From positions 30,438,668-30,502,667 of the forward strand of contig NC_133110.1 of assembly GCF_022965805.1 (NCBI RefSeq): DNA of 64,000 bases, in the 5' to 3' direction. The position numbers were made by a program, and so were the translations under genes. The DNA comes from Primulina eburnea. Lineage: Eukaryota > Streptophyta > Magnoliopsida > Lamiales > Gesneriaceae. Below are positions 46,926 to 58,045 of this stretch, one piece after another. Positions within the stretch are counted from its first letter, which is position 1, and every line of letters starts with the position of its first letter. The notes beneath the pieces are model-generated. The model did not search any database, had not been told where the DNA came from, and saw only the letters and a list, made by a program, of their open reading frames with translations.

Positions 46926-47999
46926 ATGCCTCCTAGACGGGCCCCTAGTAATGAGAACCGAGCAGAGAACAACGTTAATCGTCAGGGGAATAATCAAGGA
47001 AATGGACCACCACCAGATGCTGCTACACGTGCTCTTGAAGGGATGGCTCGTCTCTTCGAGCAACAGTTACAACAACAACAGTTACAGCAGCTGCAGTTGC
47101 AGCAAATGCAGCAACAACAGACTCAGCAGCCACCTAGACCACAACATGATATTTATGATCAGTTCCAGAAGCTAGGGCCGAAGGAATTCCCTGGCACTAC
47201 CGACCTTTTTGCTGTTGAGAGCTGGATCCGTTCACTCGAGGTACACTTTCGCTATCTGGACATGGGAGATGCTGACCGTGTGAGGTGTACCACTTATCTG
47301 TTTAGGGATGACGCTTCTTTATGGTGGGAAGGAGCCGAGCATGGTGTTGACCTGGCTACACTCACTTGGACACAGTTCAAGACGAAGTTCTATGAGAAAT
47401 ATTTCACTCCGGATGCTAGGAGCCGAATAAAGAGGGAATTTATGGCTCTTCGTCAGGGAGATGCCACTTTGGCTGAGTTTGTGAAGAGATTTGATAGGGG
47501 TTGCCACTTTGTACCCCTTATTGCCAGGGATGCAGAAGAAAAGCTTAGACATTTCATGGATGGACTACGACCTACCATTCGGGATAAGGTTATGATGATG
47601 CGTCCTTTGGATTATGCTACTGCTACTACTTATGCATTCCAGTCTGAGCAATCTTTGAAAGACATTGAGTTTGAAGTGCAGCGCAAAAGGAACCGTGCCC
47701 AACAATCGAATCAGCAGAATAAGAAGCCTTTTTTGGAGGATAACAAGGGTCAGGGTCAGCAAAAACCGGGAACGCAAAAGAATGATGTAAAGCTTTTATG
47801 CAAGGAATGCAACCACCACCATTATGGCAAGTGTCTATGGTTCTCTGGGAAGTGCTTCAAATGTGGAGAGCAAGGACATATTTCCCGAAATTGCCCTAAG
47901 CTACAGGCACCTGCAACTGGTAGGGCATATGTCATTCATGCTAAGGAGGCTGAAGGAGAGCCAGACATGACTCAGATTACTGGTAACCTAGTTGTTTAA
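46926..47999 (+). CDS. gag: Element B gag protein, 357 aa
   Basis: Start at MPPRRAP, the gag start used in related elements; an in-frame ATG 39 nt upstream exists but its leader has no counterpart. There is a Gln-rich segment near residue 40-75, the capsid-like region with WWEGAEHG and LRQGDATLAEFVKRFDRGC, and a C-terminal zinc knuckle CFKCGEQGHISRNC preceded by a Cys/His-rich CKECNHHHYGKC. It ends TQITGNLVV and a TAA, just where protease would begin in related polyproteins. This is an intact gag with no protease, RT or integrase. It could package its own RNA but needs another element for reverse transcription and integration. Confidence 0.9.
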   Translation: MPPRRAPSNENRAENNVNRQGNNQGNGPPPDAATRALEGMARLFEQQLQQQQLQQLQLQQMQQQQTQQPPRPQHDIYDQFQKLGPKEFPGTTDLFAVESWIRSLEVHFRYLDMGDADRVRCTTYLFRDDASLWWEGAEHGVDLATLTWTQFKTKFYEKYFTPDARSRIKREFMALRQGDATLAEFVKRFDRGCHFVPLIARDAEEKLRHFMDGLRPTIRDKVMMMRPLDYATATTYAFQSEQSLKDIEFEVQRKRNRAQQSNQQNKKPFLEDNKGQGQQKPGTQKNDVKLLCKECNHHHYGKCLWFSGKCFKCGEQGHISRNCPKLQAPATGRAYVIHAKEAEGEPDMTQITGNLVV

Positions 48000-48280
48000 T
48001 GATTTTACATTGCTTTTATACATGAAATATTAATTTGATTATCGGAATCGATTAGGAAAAAGAGGAACTTAATGGAAAATAGGTCGCATGCCCTACTTGA
48101 GCTGGATGTAAGAGATGGCATTGAAAATTTTAGAAATTGAGCTCGAAAATTTATTGGGAAAGAAATGCTGTTTTCGAGATTTTAAGGAATTAAGAAAGTT
48201 CGAAACCTTAAGGGTTGAGATGCTATCTGTGGTAATTAATAGGGCTAAGTGTGATAAATTTCGAGGACGAAATTCTATTT

Positions 48281-48294
48281 AAGGGGGGAGGAAT
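48281..48294 (+). other. Element B polypurine tract
   Basis: AAGGGGGGAGGAAT directly before the 3' LTR. The stretch 48000-48280 between gag and the PPT shows no pol homology in any frame I read; it contains CGAGGACGAAATTC, the pre-PPT word also seen in C. Confidence 0.85.
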
Positions 48295-48369
48295 TGTAAC
48301 GCCCAAAAACTCGAACACACTAACCACATGAATGCATGAAAATTTATTTGAAGCATGCCTAAGTATTTG
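48295..48369 (+). repeat. Element B 3' LTR, first part
   Basis: Starts TGTAACGCCC as at 43758 and breaks at AAGTATTTG where C inserted. It resumes after the duplicated ATTTG at 55291. Confidence 0.92.
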
Positions 48370-49817
48370 TGTAATGCCAGGAAATTTAATCCGAGTAATC
48401 TGTAATTATGGATTTATAATTTGATAGGATTACGAAAGGATTAATCAGGACACGAAATAAGAGTACACATGACTTGGGTAAGTTTCGGACAGAACTGTTG
48501 GCACCCGAGCGGTATAAAATGACCGCCCGAGCGCCATTGTGCAACAAGAGTATGCTCCGGGCAGAGGAGGTGGCGCCCGGGCGGTAGTTTATGACCGCCC
48601 GAGTGCCAACGCAGATGTATGCGGACAGAATCCTTCGCGCCCGGGCGGTAGATTTTAACCGCCCGAGCGCGAGACGTGTAATATGAGGAAAGTTGTTGAA
48701 AATCCTTACGCCTTTTCTGAGAAATCCGTCCGTCTGATTTTGATTCCGACTTCGGTATCGAGTTCCTAGCGACGTAGGCTACAACTTGACTATCAGACAG
48801 GCTGTGAGTTGAGGACTTCGACTGAGCCAGACACCGACGAAAGAAAGGTATAAGTCAATGTGGTATTTGGAGATGGACTTGAGTCGGTTTGGACTTGAGT
48901 TTCCCTAAATCACATACTTTACTTTATTGCATTGATATTTGCATTGAATTGATGATATACTTGTTCTATTGATTTTAGATGACAGGTATTAGACGAGTTA
49001 TCTTGTGACAGAAGTGCCGGATAGTGGTGGTATCGCCACGGCACATTGCACGATGTCTCAAGATAGGATTTAGTGATTGAGTTACAGTCCATGACGGATA
49101 GGTCAGGACACCGGATGTTTGGTTATATCGAGTAATGGAATCTATTACGGAATTCGATATAGGAACACCATATTTGGTTATATCGAGTAAAGGGTATTGG
49201 AATTCTTCTATTACGGAATTCGATATAGGAATACCAGGGCACTGGTTATATCGAGTAATAGAGATTATGGTTCCATCCTTTACGGAATTCGATATAGGAA
49301 TACCACATCTGGAAACCGGGATCCCTAGACTAGGATTGAGTCTAGTCTGAATTGTAGATCTACGAGTATTGTCGACAGCATGATATTGATTATGTTTCAG
49401 ATTTGTTACATATTCTGTTACCTGATTACATGCTTTATATTTGTTTATATGATTGCATGTTTCGTTGATTTATACTGGGATTTATTCTCACCGGAGTTAT
49501 CCGGCTGTTGTCTTGTCTGTATGTGTACTTGACAACAGGTGGGACAGGATCAGGGTCCAGGAGATGAGGAGAGATCGTGATTAGAGTGGAGGCTCCGGAC
49601 TTGGATTGTAGATAGGGTTGGACACTTGACATTAGTTGTTTAAACCTTAGTTGAATGTATGTTTGTAGTACAGGACTTGTACTTTTATATACTGAGTTGT
49701 ATATTAGTTTGATTTCACTACGTTCCGCATAAAAAAAAAAAAATTTAGACCCTGTTTATAATTGATTTATTAGTCCCAATGATGATTAAGAACTTGATTA
49801 GCGTCCGGGTCCCCACA
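48370..49817 (+). repeat. Element C 5' LTR (with promoter-region deletion)
   Basis: Hairpin cassette 48500-48672. A threefold imperfect repeat GGTTATATCGAGTA...TTACGGAATTCGATATAGGA starts at 49121, 49176 and 49244. The GTTGTC/GACAAC stem lies near 49506-49535. It lacks the 101 bp found at 54057-54157 in the 3' LTR, including the (TA)n run that probably acts as TATA box. Confidence 0.93.
48500..48672. promoter_or_regulatory. Element C U3 hairpin cassette
   Basis: Three hairpins with arms CGCCCGAGCGGTA / ACCGCCCGAGCGC (variants CACCCGAGCGGTA, CGCCCGGGCGGTA). The 3' LTR copy is at 53870-54042. The first unit of the 5' copy has decayed (CACCCGAG), a CpG-type change. Confidence 0.82.
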
Positions 49818-49822
49818 ACAGG

Positions 49823-49834
49823 TGGTATCAGAGC
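49823..49834 (+). other. Element C primer binding site
   Basis: TGGTATCAGAGC, five bases after the LTR end; initiator-Met type. The leader 49835-50076 has no gene. Confidence 0.92.
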
Positions 49835-50076
49835 GATAGATCCTTGAGATTGAGATAGGAGATAGTGAGCGGGGTAGAATGTGTTTTCTTTCCTGCTTTT
49901 GATTGCTAGCATGATTTACTGCTTTATAATGCATGTTTATCGGTTTATCTGATTTGATTTGAAAACATGTATTATTAAGATTGAATCAGAACCGATTCTG
50001 GATTAGCAGTAAGATGATCGGAGGAGGACTGAAATAGACTTTGGGTTTGGGATCGCTAATCCTTCTGATTTCAGAT

Positions 50077-53000
50077 ATGCCTCCGAGAAGAATGCCAGAA
50101 CAAGGGAGTACCTCGAATCCTTCCATGGATGTGACACCTACAGCAATGGAGAAATTGCTGAAAAGATTTCAGTCATTTCATCCACCGACTTTGAAAGGTA
50201 CGGAGAACTCCGTGGAATGTGAAAGTTGGTTGGACGATATTGAATCGTTGTTTGACTCTTTGGAGTACACTGAGGAAAAGAGGGTGAAACTGATAATACA
50301 CCAGTTGCATGATGTTGTTAAACACTGGTGGATCACGACTAGAAGGGCATTGGAACAGAGGGGTACGGCCATTACCTGGATTGTGTTTAAGACTGAATTC
50401 TATCTACGGTTCTTTCCAGTTTCTTATAGGAAGGACAAGGGAGCCGAGTTTGCAAACCTGAAACAAGGCCAGTTGAACATTGAGGATTATGTGGCTAAGT
50501 TTTCTACTCTGCTCCGATTTGCCCCTCATGTGGCAGGAAGTGATGAGGCCGTTGCAGACCAGTTTATAAATGGTCTAAATCCTGAAATTTTTACTCTGGT
50601 GAATACTGGGAGGCCCAACAACTTCACCGATGCCCTAAACAGAGCCAAGGGAGCCGAGGCAGGCCTGATGAGGCAGAGAGAGGCTTCGTTTGTGCTTCCA
50701 GCACCGGGACCACAACCACCTCCTCGATTTGAAGGTGGCAGCAGCAGTAGCACCGGGAAGAAGGATTTCTTGAAGGCTAGAGGAAAGCAATTCAAGAAAG
50801 CAGGGACTACCTCGTCTAGTTCGAGTGGCTCTAGACAGACCGAGCAGAGCCAGAGCTATGCAGGACCGTACTGTGGTACTTGTGGAGGGAGACATTCCAC
50901 AGATCAGTGCCGAGGAGTAGTTGGCAGCTGTCGTATCTGTAGACAGCAGGGACACTTTGCCCGAGTGTGTCCACAGAGAGGTGCCCAGGGATCACAGGCA
51001 GCTGAGTCATCTGGATCAGTGGCTCAGGCAGGTAGACGACCATCTGCCGTTCATTCCTTCCAGCCAGCACCGCCTACTCAGTCACAGCAGAGGCCAGGAG
51101 GTAGCCAGACATTGAGCCAGCCTCCGAGACAGCAGGCCAGAGTTTTTGCTTTGACCGAGGAGCAGGCACAGGATGCCCCTGATGATGTAGTTGCAGGTAA
51201 CTGTTTTATTTCTGGTTATCCTGCTTATGTATTGATTGATACTGGTGCATCACATACTTTTATGTCTGAGCGATTTACTTTAATGCATTCATTGCCTGTT
51301 GAGTCCTTAGCTACTGTAGTAGCTGTCACGTCTCCATTAGGAACAGGTTTGATATCGGTGAAATCTGTGAAACCTTGTATACTGCAGTACGATGGACATA
51401 CGATTGAGCTAGACTGTATTGTGCTTGGTTTATCTGATTTTGATTGCATTATCGGTATCGATATGTTGGCCAAGTACCGAGCTACAGTTGATTGTTTCTA
51501 CAAGATAGTTCGATTCAGACCTGAGATGGCTGAAGAGTGGAAATTTTATGGTAAGGGTTCTCGTGCTAGAATTCCTTTGATATCTGCAATGAATATGACA
51601 CGATTATTGCAGAAAGGAGCAGATGGATTCCTGGTATATTCAGTTGATTTACTGAAATCGAGCCCATCATTGGCGGATTTGCCAGTGGTGTGTGAATTTG
51701 CTGATGTCTTCCCAGATGAGATTCCTGGATTGCCTCCGATTCGAGAGATAGACTTCAGCATTGAGTTAATGCCAGGAACAGTTCCGATTTCGAGAGCTCC
51801 TTACAGGATGGCACCGATCGAGTTGAAAGAATTGAAAGAACAGTTGGAGGATTTACTGGCCAAGGGATATATCAGACCGAGTGTATCTCCTTGGGGTGCT
51901 CCAGTACTGTTCGTGAGAAAGAAGGATGGGTCGATGAGACTTTGTATCGACTATCGGCAACTGAACAAGGCAACGGTAAAGAATAAATATCCATTGCCTC
52001 GTATTGATGATTTATTTGATCAGTTGCAGGGTTCATCGGTGTATTCCAAGATCGATTTGAGATCTGGATACCATCAATTGAGAGTCAGGGACTCTGATAT
52101 CTCAAAGACATCATTCAGAACCAGGTATGGACACTATGAATTTATTGTCATGCCATTTGGTTTGACGAATGCACCAGCGGTATTTATGAGATTGTGTGCT
52201 GTTCGAGCTGAACCAGAGCTGCTTTTGAAAATTAAAACAGCTCAGAAAGTTGATCAGAATGTACAGAATTCGATTGCGATGGTCAGAACTGGACATCAAT
52301 CGGAATATCAGGTTCGTGACAATGTCTTGTATGTGAATAATCGTATTGTTGTGCCAAATGTTTCAGAATTGAGACAGCGAATACTGACAGAAGCGCACAA
52401 CAGTCGTTTTAGCATTCATCCTGGTGGCAGGAAAATGTATAATGATTTAAAGACACAGTATTGGTGGAAACAAATGAAATCTGATGTGACTGAATGTGTA
52501 GCCAAGTGTCTGAATTGCCAACAGGTGAAGGCTGAAAGAAAGAAACCAGGAGGATTATTACAGAGTTTGTCCATTCCTGAATGGAAATGGGATCACATTT
52601 CCATGGATTTTGTGACACAGTTACCGAGATCCTCCCGAGGTTGTGATGCGATTTGGGTCGTGATTGATCGATTGACCAAATCTGCATGTTTTATTCCATA
52701 CAAGATGACATATAGATATGATCAGATGGATGATATCTATGTCCGAGAAGTGATTAGATTGCATGGAGTGCCGAAGTCGATTGTTTCAGACCGTGATCCT
52801 CGGTTCACTTCGCACTTCTGGCAGAGCTTGCAGCAAGCTCTTGGTACGAAGTTACATCTTAGTACCACATATCATCCACAGACTGACGGACAGTCAGAGC
52901 GTACGATACAGACATTGGAAGATATGCTGAGAGCTGTAGTACTTGATTTTAGCACTGGATGGCAAGATGCATTGCCTCTTTGTGAATTTTCGTACAACAA

Positions 53001-53643
53001 TAGCTATCAAACGAGTATTGAGATGGCACCATTTGAAGCGTTGTACGGGAAGAAATGCAGATCCCCTCTTTATTGGGATGATATCTCTGAAGTTCCTGAG
53101 ACTGGACCTGACATGATCAGAGATATGACTGGAAAAGTGAAACTTATTCAAAAGAAAATGAAGGCAGCTCAGGACAGACAAGCCAAATATGCCAACCTTC
53201 GACGACGACCGTTGGTATTTGAGGCAGGAGACCGAGTATTCCTAAAGATTTCTCCTTTCAGAGGTGTTGTTAGATTTGGCAAGAAAGGGAAATTGTCTCC
53301 GAGATATGTAGGTCCTTATGAGATTCTAGAAAAGATAGGAGATCGTGCCTATCGACTCGCCTTGCCGCCTTCATTATCAGGAATACATGAAGTTTTTCAT
53401 GTATCAATGCTGCGGAAGTATCTCCCCGATGATTCTCACGTGATTCAACCAGATGAGACTGAGCTGGATGAGACATTGAGTTATGTCGAGAAGCCGATCC
53501 GGATTATTGATCGTAAAGAAAAACAGCTCAGAACGAAAATGATTCACCTTGTGAAAGTTCAATGGACTCGTCATGATATTGAAGAAGCCACTTGGGAGAC
53601 GGAATCAGATATGAGACAGGAATTCCCAGCATTGTTTACTTGA
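50077..53643 (+). CDS. gag-pol: Element C gag-pol polyprotein with internal deletion, 1188 aa
   Basis: Start chosen at ATG 50077 ([10 protein letters not shown]), matching A and E; a longer frame begins only with TTG at 50041. Order: gag, two zinc knuckles, protease DTGAS (388), the first part of RT up to NAPAVFM (704), then a direct jump to [10 protein letters not shown], a segment that in A lies about 309 codons later. The lost part holds the RT catalytic FIDD motif, thumb and connection, and all of RNase H. The integrase is complete (D844, D905, E941, HHCC finger), followed by the GPY module and chromodomain (VKVQW, EEATWE). The deletion is in frame and no other stop exists, so a stable truncated polyprotein with intact gag, protease and integrase is possible. 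Confidence 0.94.
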   Translation: MPPRRMPEQGSTSNPSMDVTPTAMEKLLKRFQSFHPPTLKGTENSVECESWLDDIESLFDSLEYTEEKRVKLIIHQLHDVVKHWWITTRRALEQRGTAITWIVFKTEFYLRFFPVSYRKDKGAEFANLKQGQLNIEDYVAKFSTLLRFAPHVAGSDEAVADQFINGLNPEIFTLVNTGRPNNFTDALNRAKGAEAGLMRQREASFVLPAPGPQPPPRFEGGSSSSTGKKDFLKARGKQFKKAGTTSSSSSGSRQTEQSQSYAGPYCGTCGGRHSTDQCRGVVGSCRICRQQGHFARVCPQRGAQGSQAAESSGSVAQAGRRPSAVHSFQPAPPTQSQQRPGGSQTLSQPPRQQARVFALTEEQAQDAPDDVVAGNCFISGYPAYVLIDTGASHTFMSERFTLMHSLPVESLATVVAVTSPLGTGLISVKSVKPCILQYDGHTIELDCIVLGLSDFDCIIGIDMLAKYRATVDCFYKIVRFRPEMAEEWKFYGKGSRARIPLISAMNMTRLLQKGADGFLVYSVDLLKSSPSLADLPVVCEFADVFPDEIPGLPPIREIDFSIELMPGTVPISRAPYRMAPIELKELKEQLEDLLAKGYIRPSVSPWGAPVLFVRKKDGSMRLCIDYRQLNKATVKNKYPLPRIDDLFDQLQGSSVYSKIDLRSGYHQLRVRDSDISKTSFRTRYGHYEFIVMPFGLTNAPAVFMRLCAVRAEPELLLKIKTAQKVDQNVQNSIAMVRTGHQSEYQVRDNVLYVNNRIVVPNVSELRQRILTEAHNSRFSIHPGGRKMYNDLKTQYWWKQMKSDVTECVAKCLNCQQVKAERKKPGGLLQSLSIPEWKWDHISMDFVTQLPRSSRGCDAIWVVIDRLTKSACFIPYKMTYRYDQMDDIYVREVIRLHGVPKSIVSDRDPRFTSHFWQSLQQALGTKLHLSTTYHPQTDGQSERTIQTLEDMLRAVVLDFSTGWQDALPLCEFSYNNSYQTSIEMAPFEALYGKKCRSPLYWDDISEVPETGPDMIRDMTGKVKLIQKKMKAAQDRQAKYANLRRRPLVFEAGDRVFLKISPFRGVVRFGKKGKLSPRYVGPYEILEKIGDRAYRLALPPSLSGIHEVFHVSMLRKYLPDDSHVIQPDETELDETLSYVEKPIRIIDRKEKQLRTKMIHLVKVQWTRHDIEEATWETESDMRQEFPALFT

Positions 53644-53725
53644 TGTAAATTCCTTATACAGTTTTGTATATACTCCCGTTTGATATGATTAATTGCTTGT
53701 GATTTCGAGGACGAAATCGTATCTT

Positions 53726-53738
53726 AGGGGGGGAGGAT
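53726..53738 (+). other. Element C polypurine tract
   Basis: AGGGGGGGAGGAT directly before the 3' LTR, preceded by CGAGGACGAAATC. Confidence 0.88.
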
Positions 53739-55290
53739 TGTAATGCCCGGAAATTTAATCCGAGTAATCTGTAATTATGGATTTATAATTTGATAGGATT
53801 ACGAAAGGATTAATCGGGACACGAAATATGAGTACACATGACTTGGGTAAGTTTCGGACAGAACTGTTGGCGCCCGAGCGGTAGAAAATGACCGCCCGAG
53901 CGCCATTGTGCAACAAGAGTATGCTCCGGGCAGAGGAGGTGGCGCCCGGGCGGTAGTTTATGACCGCCCGAGCGCCAACGCAGATGTATGCGGACAGAAT
54001 CCTTCGCGCCCGGGCGGTAGATTTTAACCGCCCGAGCGCGAGACGTGTAATATGAGAATTAAGCCACTTGGCTTGAGGCATGCGCGAGGTGTATATATAT
54101 ATATATATACATGCAAGACATTTCCTCATAAATCAGAATCGAGAGAAGAGGGTCGAGGAAAGTTGTTGAAAATCCTTACGTCTTTTCTGAGAAATCCGTC
54201 CGTCTGATTTTGATTCCGACTTCGGTATCGAGTTCCTAGCGACGTAGGCTACAACTTGACTATCAGACAGGCTGTGAGTTGAGGACTTCTACTGAGCCAG
54301 ACACCGACGAAAGAAAGGTATAAGTCAATGTGGTATTGGGAGATGAACTTGAGTCGGTTTGGACTTGAGTTTCCCTAAATCACATACTTTACTTTATTGC
54401 ATTGATATTTGCATTGAATTGATGATATACTTGTTCTCTTGATTTTAGATGACAGGTATTAGACGAGTTATCTTGTGACAGAAGTGCCGGATAGTGGTGG
54501 TATCGCCACGGCACATTGCACGATGTCTCAAGATAGGATTTAGTGATTGAGTTACAGTCCATGACGGATAGGTCAGGACACCGGATGTTTGGTTATATCG
54601 AGTAATGGAATCTATTACGGAATTCGATATAGGAACACCATATTTGGTTATATCGAGTAAAGGGTATTGGAATTCTTCTATTACGGAATTCGATATAGGA
54701 ATACCAGGGCACTGGTTATATCGAGTAATAGAGATTATGGTTCCATCCTTTACGGAATTCGATATAGGAATACCACATCTGGAAACCGGGATCCCTAGAC
54801 TAGGATTGAGTCTAGTCTGAATTGTAGATCTACGAGTATTGTCGACAGCATGATATTGATTATGTTTCAGATTTGTTACATATTCTGTTACCTGATTACA
54901 TGCTTTATATTTGTTTATATGATTGCATGTTTCGTTGATTTATACTGGGATTTATTCTCACCGGAGTTATCCGGCTGTTGTCTTGTCTGTATGTGTACTT
55001 GACAACAGGTGGGACAGGATCAGGGTCCAGGAGATGAGGAGAGATCGTGATTAGAGTGGAGGCTCCGGACTTGGATTGTAGATAGGGTTGGACACTTGAC
55101 ATTAGTTGTTTAAACCTTAGTTGAATGTATGTTTGTAGTACAGGACTTGTACTTTTATATACTGAGTTGTATATTAGTTTGATTTCACTACGTTCCGCAT
55201 AAAAAAAAAAAAAAAATTTAGACCCTGTTTATAATTGATTAATTAGTCCCAATGATGATTAAGAACTTGATTAGCGTCCGGGTCCCCACA
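53739..55290 (+). repeat. Element C 3' LTR
   Basis: 1552 bp, full form, with hairpin cassette 53870-54042, (TA)n run at about 54091-54110, threefold repeat near 54591-54770, and poly-A of 15. Ends GGGTCCCCACA. Confidence 0.94.
54091..54110 (+). promoter_or_regulatory. Putative TATA region of element C (3' LTR only)
   Basis: A run of about nine TA dinucleotides 50 bp downstream of the hairpin cassette, the same relative place as the TATA box of A. Missing from the 5' LTR because of the 101-bp deletion. Confidence 0.5.
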
Positions 55291-58040
55291 ATTTGCATGG
55301 TTAAATGATTATTTAATCGAATGTTATGAATATGAACCTTCTGAAGTCGAATTCACGATGTACGGCAAAGGCGAGAGAACCGGGGACGATTTTGTTAAAG
55401 TTTCTATTTTTAGAAAGTTATAAATATAAATTCTATATTTAGAAAGTCTAAATTAAGAAAGCGGAAATAAATTTATAGTAAGGGACGAATTTATTCGGTA
55501 ACGAATTTTTACGAAGAAAATTAGTAGTTCCGGGCGTGCGATATTAGAAACGAGTAGCACCAAATATTTTTAATTTTATTGGGACTTTTTTAGTGGATTA
55601 AATATGTATTTAATCAACACCTTAATGGGCCTAGTTTGTTGATAATTAATTAATTAATTATAGGACCCATTATGAATAATTAAGCCCAATTAACAACTTA
55701 ATGGTTTATTTAAATAAAACCTACCCAACCCTTCCCCATCACTCACGTCTCTCACACCACCAGCACACACAAACACACACTAGAGTCCTAGGGGTGGCCA
55801 AAACCTAGAGGAAACAAGGGAAGGAAGAAAGTTTCGCTTCTCGTTCGTCTCTCGGCGCGCCGTCTCTCATATCTTGTAAGAATAGAGGATCAAGGCATGT
55901 TTTCAAACCCTTCTTGATGCACCATTCAATCCATATTATTGCATGTATTCTGATTTTGTGTGTGAAGTTTACAAGGATGATGATTTTCAATTTCCTACAT
56001 GTGCATCTCATGTTTTCATAAAGATTTTTGAAGTTTATTAAATTGTTAAGGGAAGGATGCAAACCAAGGTAAGAGAGGGCTGGTATAGATGTTTAAGAAG
56101 AGGATTTAAGGGAAAAAGGGTGAACCAAGAAGCCCCATAGGGCTGTTCATCCCTGCACACAAATGTGTGCAGGCCGTGTGGTCGGCTTGGGTCCATCGGC
56201 CATGGTGGCTGCATGGGGTCCTAGCCGTGGTCTTGAGGGAAGGGTTAGGGTCCTAGGAAGGGCTTTGAGAGTTGCGGACAGTGCCTATACCATCGGGCAA
56301 AGTGCTGCGACCGAATTTCCAGAAACTGGCCTTGTTGGCTTGTTTGGGTTGTGTGCGGTACCTAGGGCTAAGGGGTCGGTTCAAGGGCTGGAACAGGGGC
56401 TAGGGTCGTGCCTTAAGGTCCTAGTGAGGGTCTGGAGTGAGCCAAGGGTCGAGCCAAAAGGCTTCAACAGCTGCTGGTGCGTGCAAGAGCTGCTGCTGCG
56501 CAAGGGTGCATGCGGTGTGCTGCTGGTGCGTGGTGTCTAAGGATTGGGGTGTTGGGTCTGTGTAAAAAGGGGCCTGACCATGGTCTTATTTAGTGTCTAA
56601 GGAAGGTTTCTAGGGCTTGGTTCGAGGTCGTTTCGAGCCATGGTCCGTTCGGGGTCGTAAATTGCCCGAACATGTCAAAATAGGAGCGAAGTGAGCCTAG
56701 GTTAAATTCTAAATCCTAATTTCTGTTTTTACTTGGGCTTGGGGACTTCCAGCAACTTAAATGGTGTCTTAGGATGTTAATAAAGGTCTGGTCTCGGGTT
56801 GGTTCGAGTCGGGAGGGTAGTTTGGTCATTTGTTTTACCGAAAACGCAAAAACGGTGGCAAACGATCCATCCGGTGAGCGAATTGAGTCGTTTTTGAAAC
56901 GTAGGACCTAAGATTAAATTTCCAGAAAGCTACTGGATATTTTTGGGTATTTTTAAAGTTTTAAAATTGATTTTTCTCCTTGAGTCAAAGTCTAGGGTCG
57001 TCCAAGTACGTATAACATTGAAATATATGCGGCCGGTTCGAGGAAAACGAGGGTGGTGTGCAACTTCCTTAAACAATTCCAGATCATGTTAAAGGTTATT
57101 TTTAGAAGTTTTAAAGTATATGCAGGATATATGCTATTTTAAGAATTTTTAACGTATTTGCATGTATTTGCCATTGTTAGCAATTTCGACGTATACGAAC
57201 AATATGAGCCATTTTTGGGAATATTAAAGAATATGGAAATTTATGAATGTTTGATTAAATTAAAAGGTAAAGCGAAATATTTTTGAGGGATGCGAATTGA
57301 TCGTGACGAAAAGGTAGTAAGGGATCCGTTGAAAACGTGAACGGTGAACTTGCAATAAAAAGAGGGAGTGAACCGTCGAAAACGTGGGCGGGAATCTCAA
57401 TAATAAGGGATCCGTTGAAAACGTGAACGGTGAACTTGCAATTAAGGAAGGGAGTGAACCGTCGAAAACGTGGGCAGGAATCTCAATGATAACAGATCCG
57501 TTGAAAACGTGAACGGTGAAGTTATGTTTATGATAGTCGATGGGATCGTCGAAAACGTGGACGTTGAACCCGGCAGCCTAGTACTATGGTTTATAGATTG
57601 ATCAATCGAATAACAGGTGTCACTTTCGAGGATCGGACTTCACATCAAAAGGATAATTTTAAAGAGAAAAGGTTCATTTTTAAGCATGATTTCTAAAGTT
57701 GCATATTTTGAAAGTTTCATGATTGCATAGAAAAATCTATTTTTAGTAAAAGTAATTTTTATGTATGTGATTGTATATTTATGTACTTGCTTTATGAGGT
57801 TTGAGCATGCTGAGTCATTAGACTCACTAGGTTTGAATGGTTGCAGGTAATGATGATGTTGAGTCTTCAGGTGCGGACTATCGAGTTATCCGGAGGGCGC
57901 AGTGCATACCCGAGGACCTATAAATTCCGCATATGTTTTTTGATGATTTTATGGATTATCGCTTTTAATTTTAGATTTTTAATGCTTATTTTACTTATTC
58001 CGCATGAATGATTATGGATGATTTGGAGTTTTGTTTATTT
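55291..58040 (+). repeat. Element B 3' LTR, second part (3' end lost)
   Basis: Continues the B LTR after C and follows 43833-46580 of the 5' LTR with scattered substitutions. It stops within GTTTTGTTTATTT near 58038 and passes into the D1 LTR (TATAACGAACC), so the last 110 bp or so are missing. No gene; the 125-codon frame (56163-56540) mirrors that at 44700. Confidence 0.88.
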
Positions 58041-58045
58041 TACTT

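Larger units (their letters stand above)
48370..55290 (+). mobile_element. Element C: Tekay-like element with in-frame RT/RNase H deletion
   Basis: 6921 bp flanked by the perfect duplication ATTTG (48365-48369 and 55291-55295). Its LTR ends (TGTAATGCC... / ...GGGTCCCCACA), PBS and gag are closely like those of A. The 5' LTR is 1448 bp and the 3' LTR 1552 bp. They show about a dozen substitutions by eye plus a 101-bp deletion in the 5' copy. The polyprotein frame is open but lacks the RT active site and RNase H, so it cannot self-replicate; A could supply the enzymes. Confidence 0.95.
43758..58040 (+). mobile_element. Element B: gag-only LTR element with 2.9-kb LTRs
   Basis: Own parts: 5' LTR 43758-46690, internal 46691-48294 (only 1.6 kb), and 3' LTR 48295-48369 plus 55291 to about 58040. 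It encodes gag and nothing of pol, so it is a TR-GAG-type non-autonomous element. It is inserted in D1 gag (likely 5' duplication TACCA at 43753-43757). Its far end is lost: the 3' LTR stops about 110 bp short and is fused to the D1 5' LTR, so the second duplication cannot be seen. Confidence 0.88.

Noticed and set aside
48500..48672. Possible CRISPR-like repeat-spacer arrays (hairpin clusters in LTRs)
   Set aside because: Only two to twelve short units, spacers not uniform, located in plant LTR promoters, and no cas genes.
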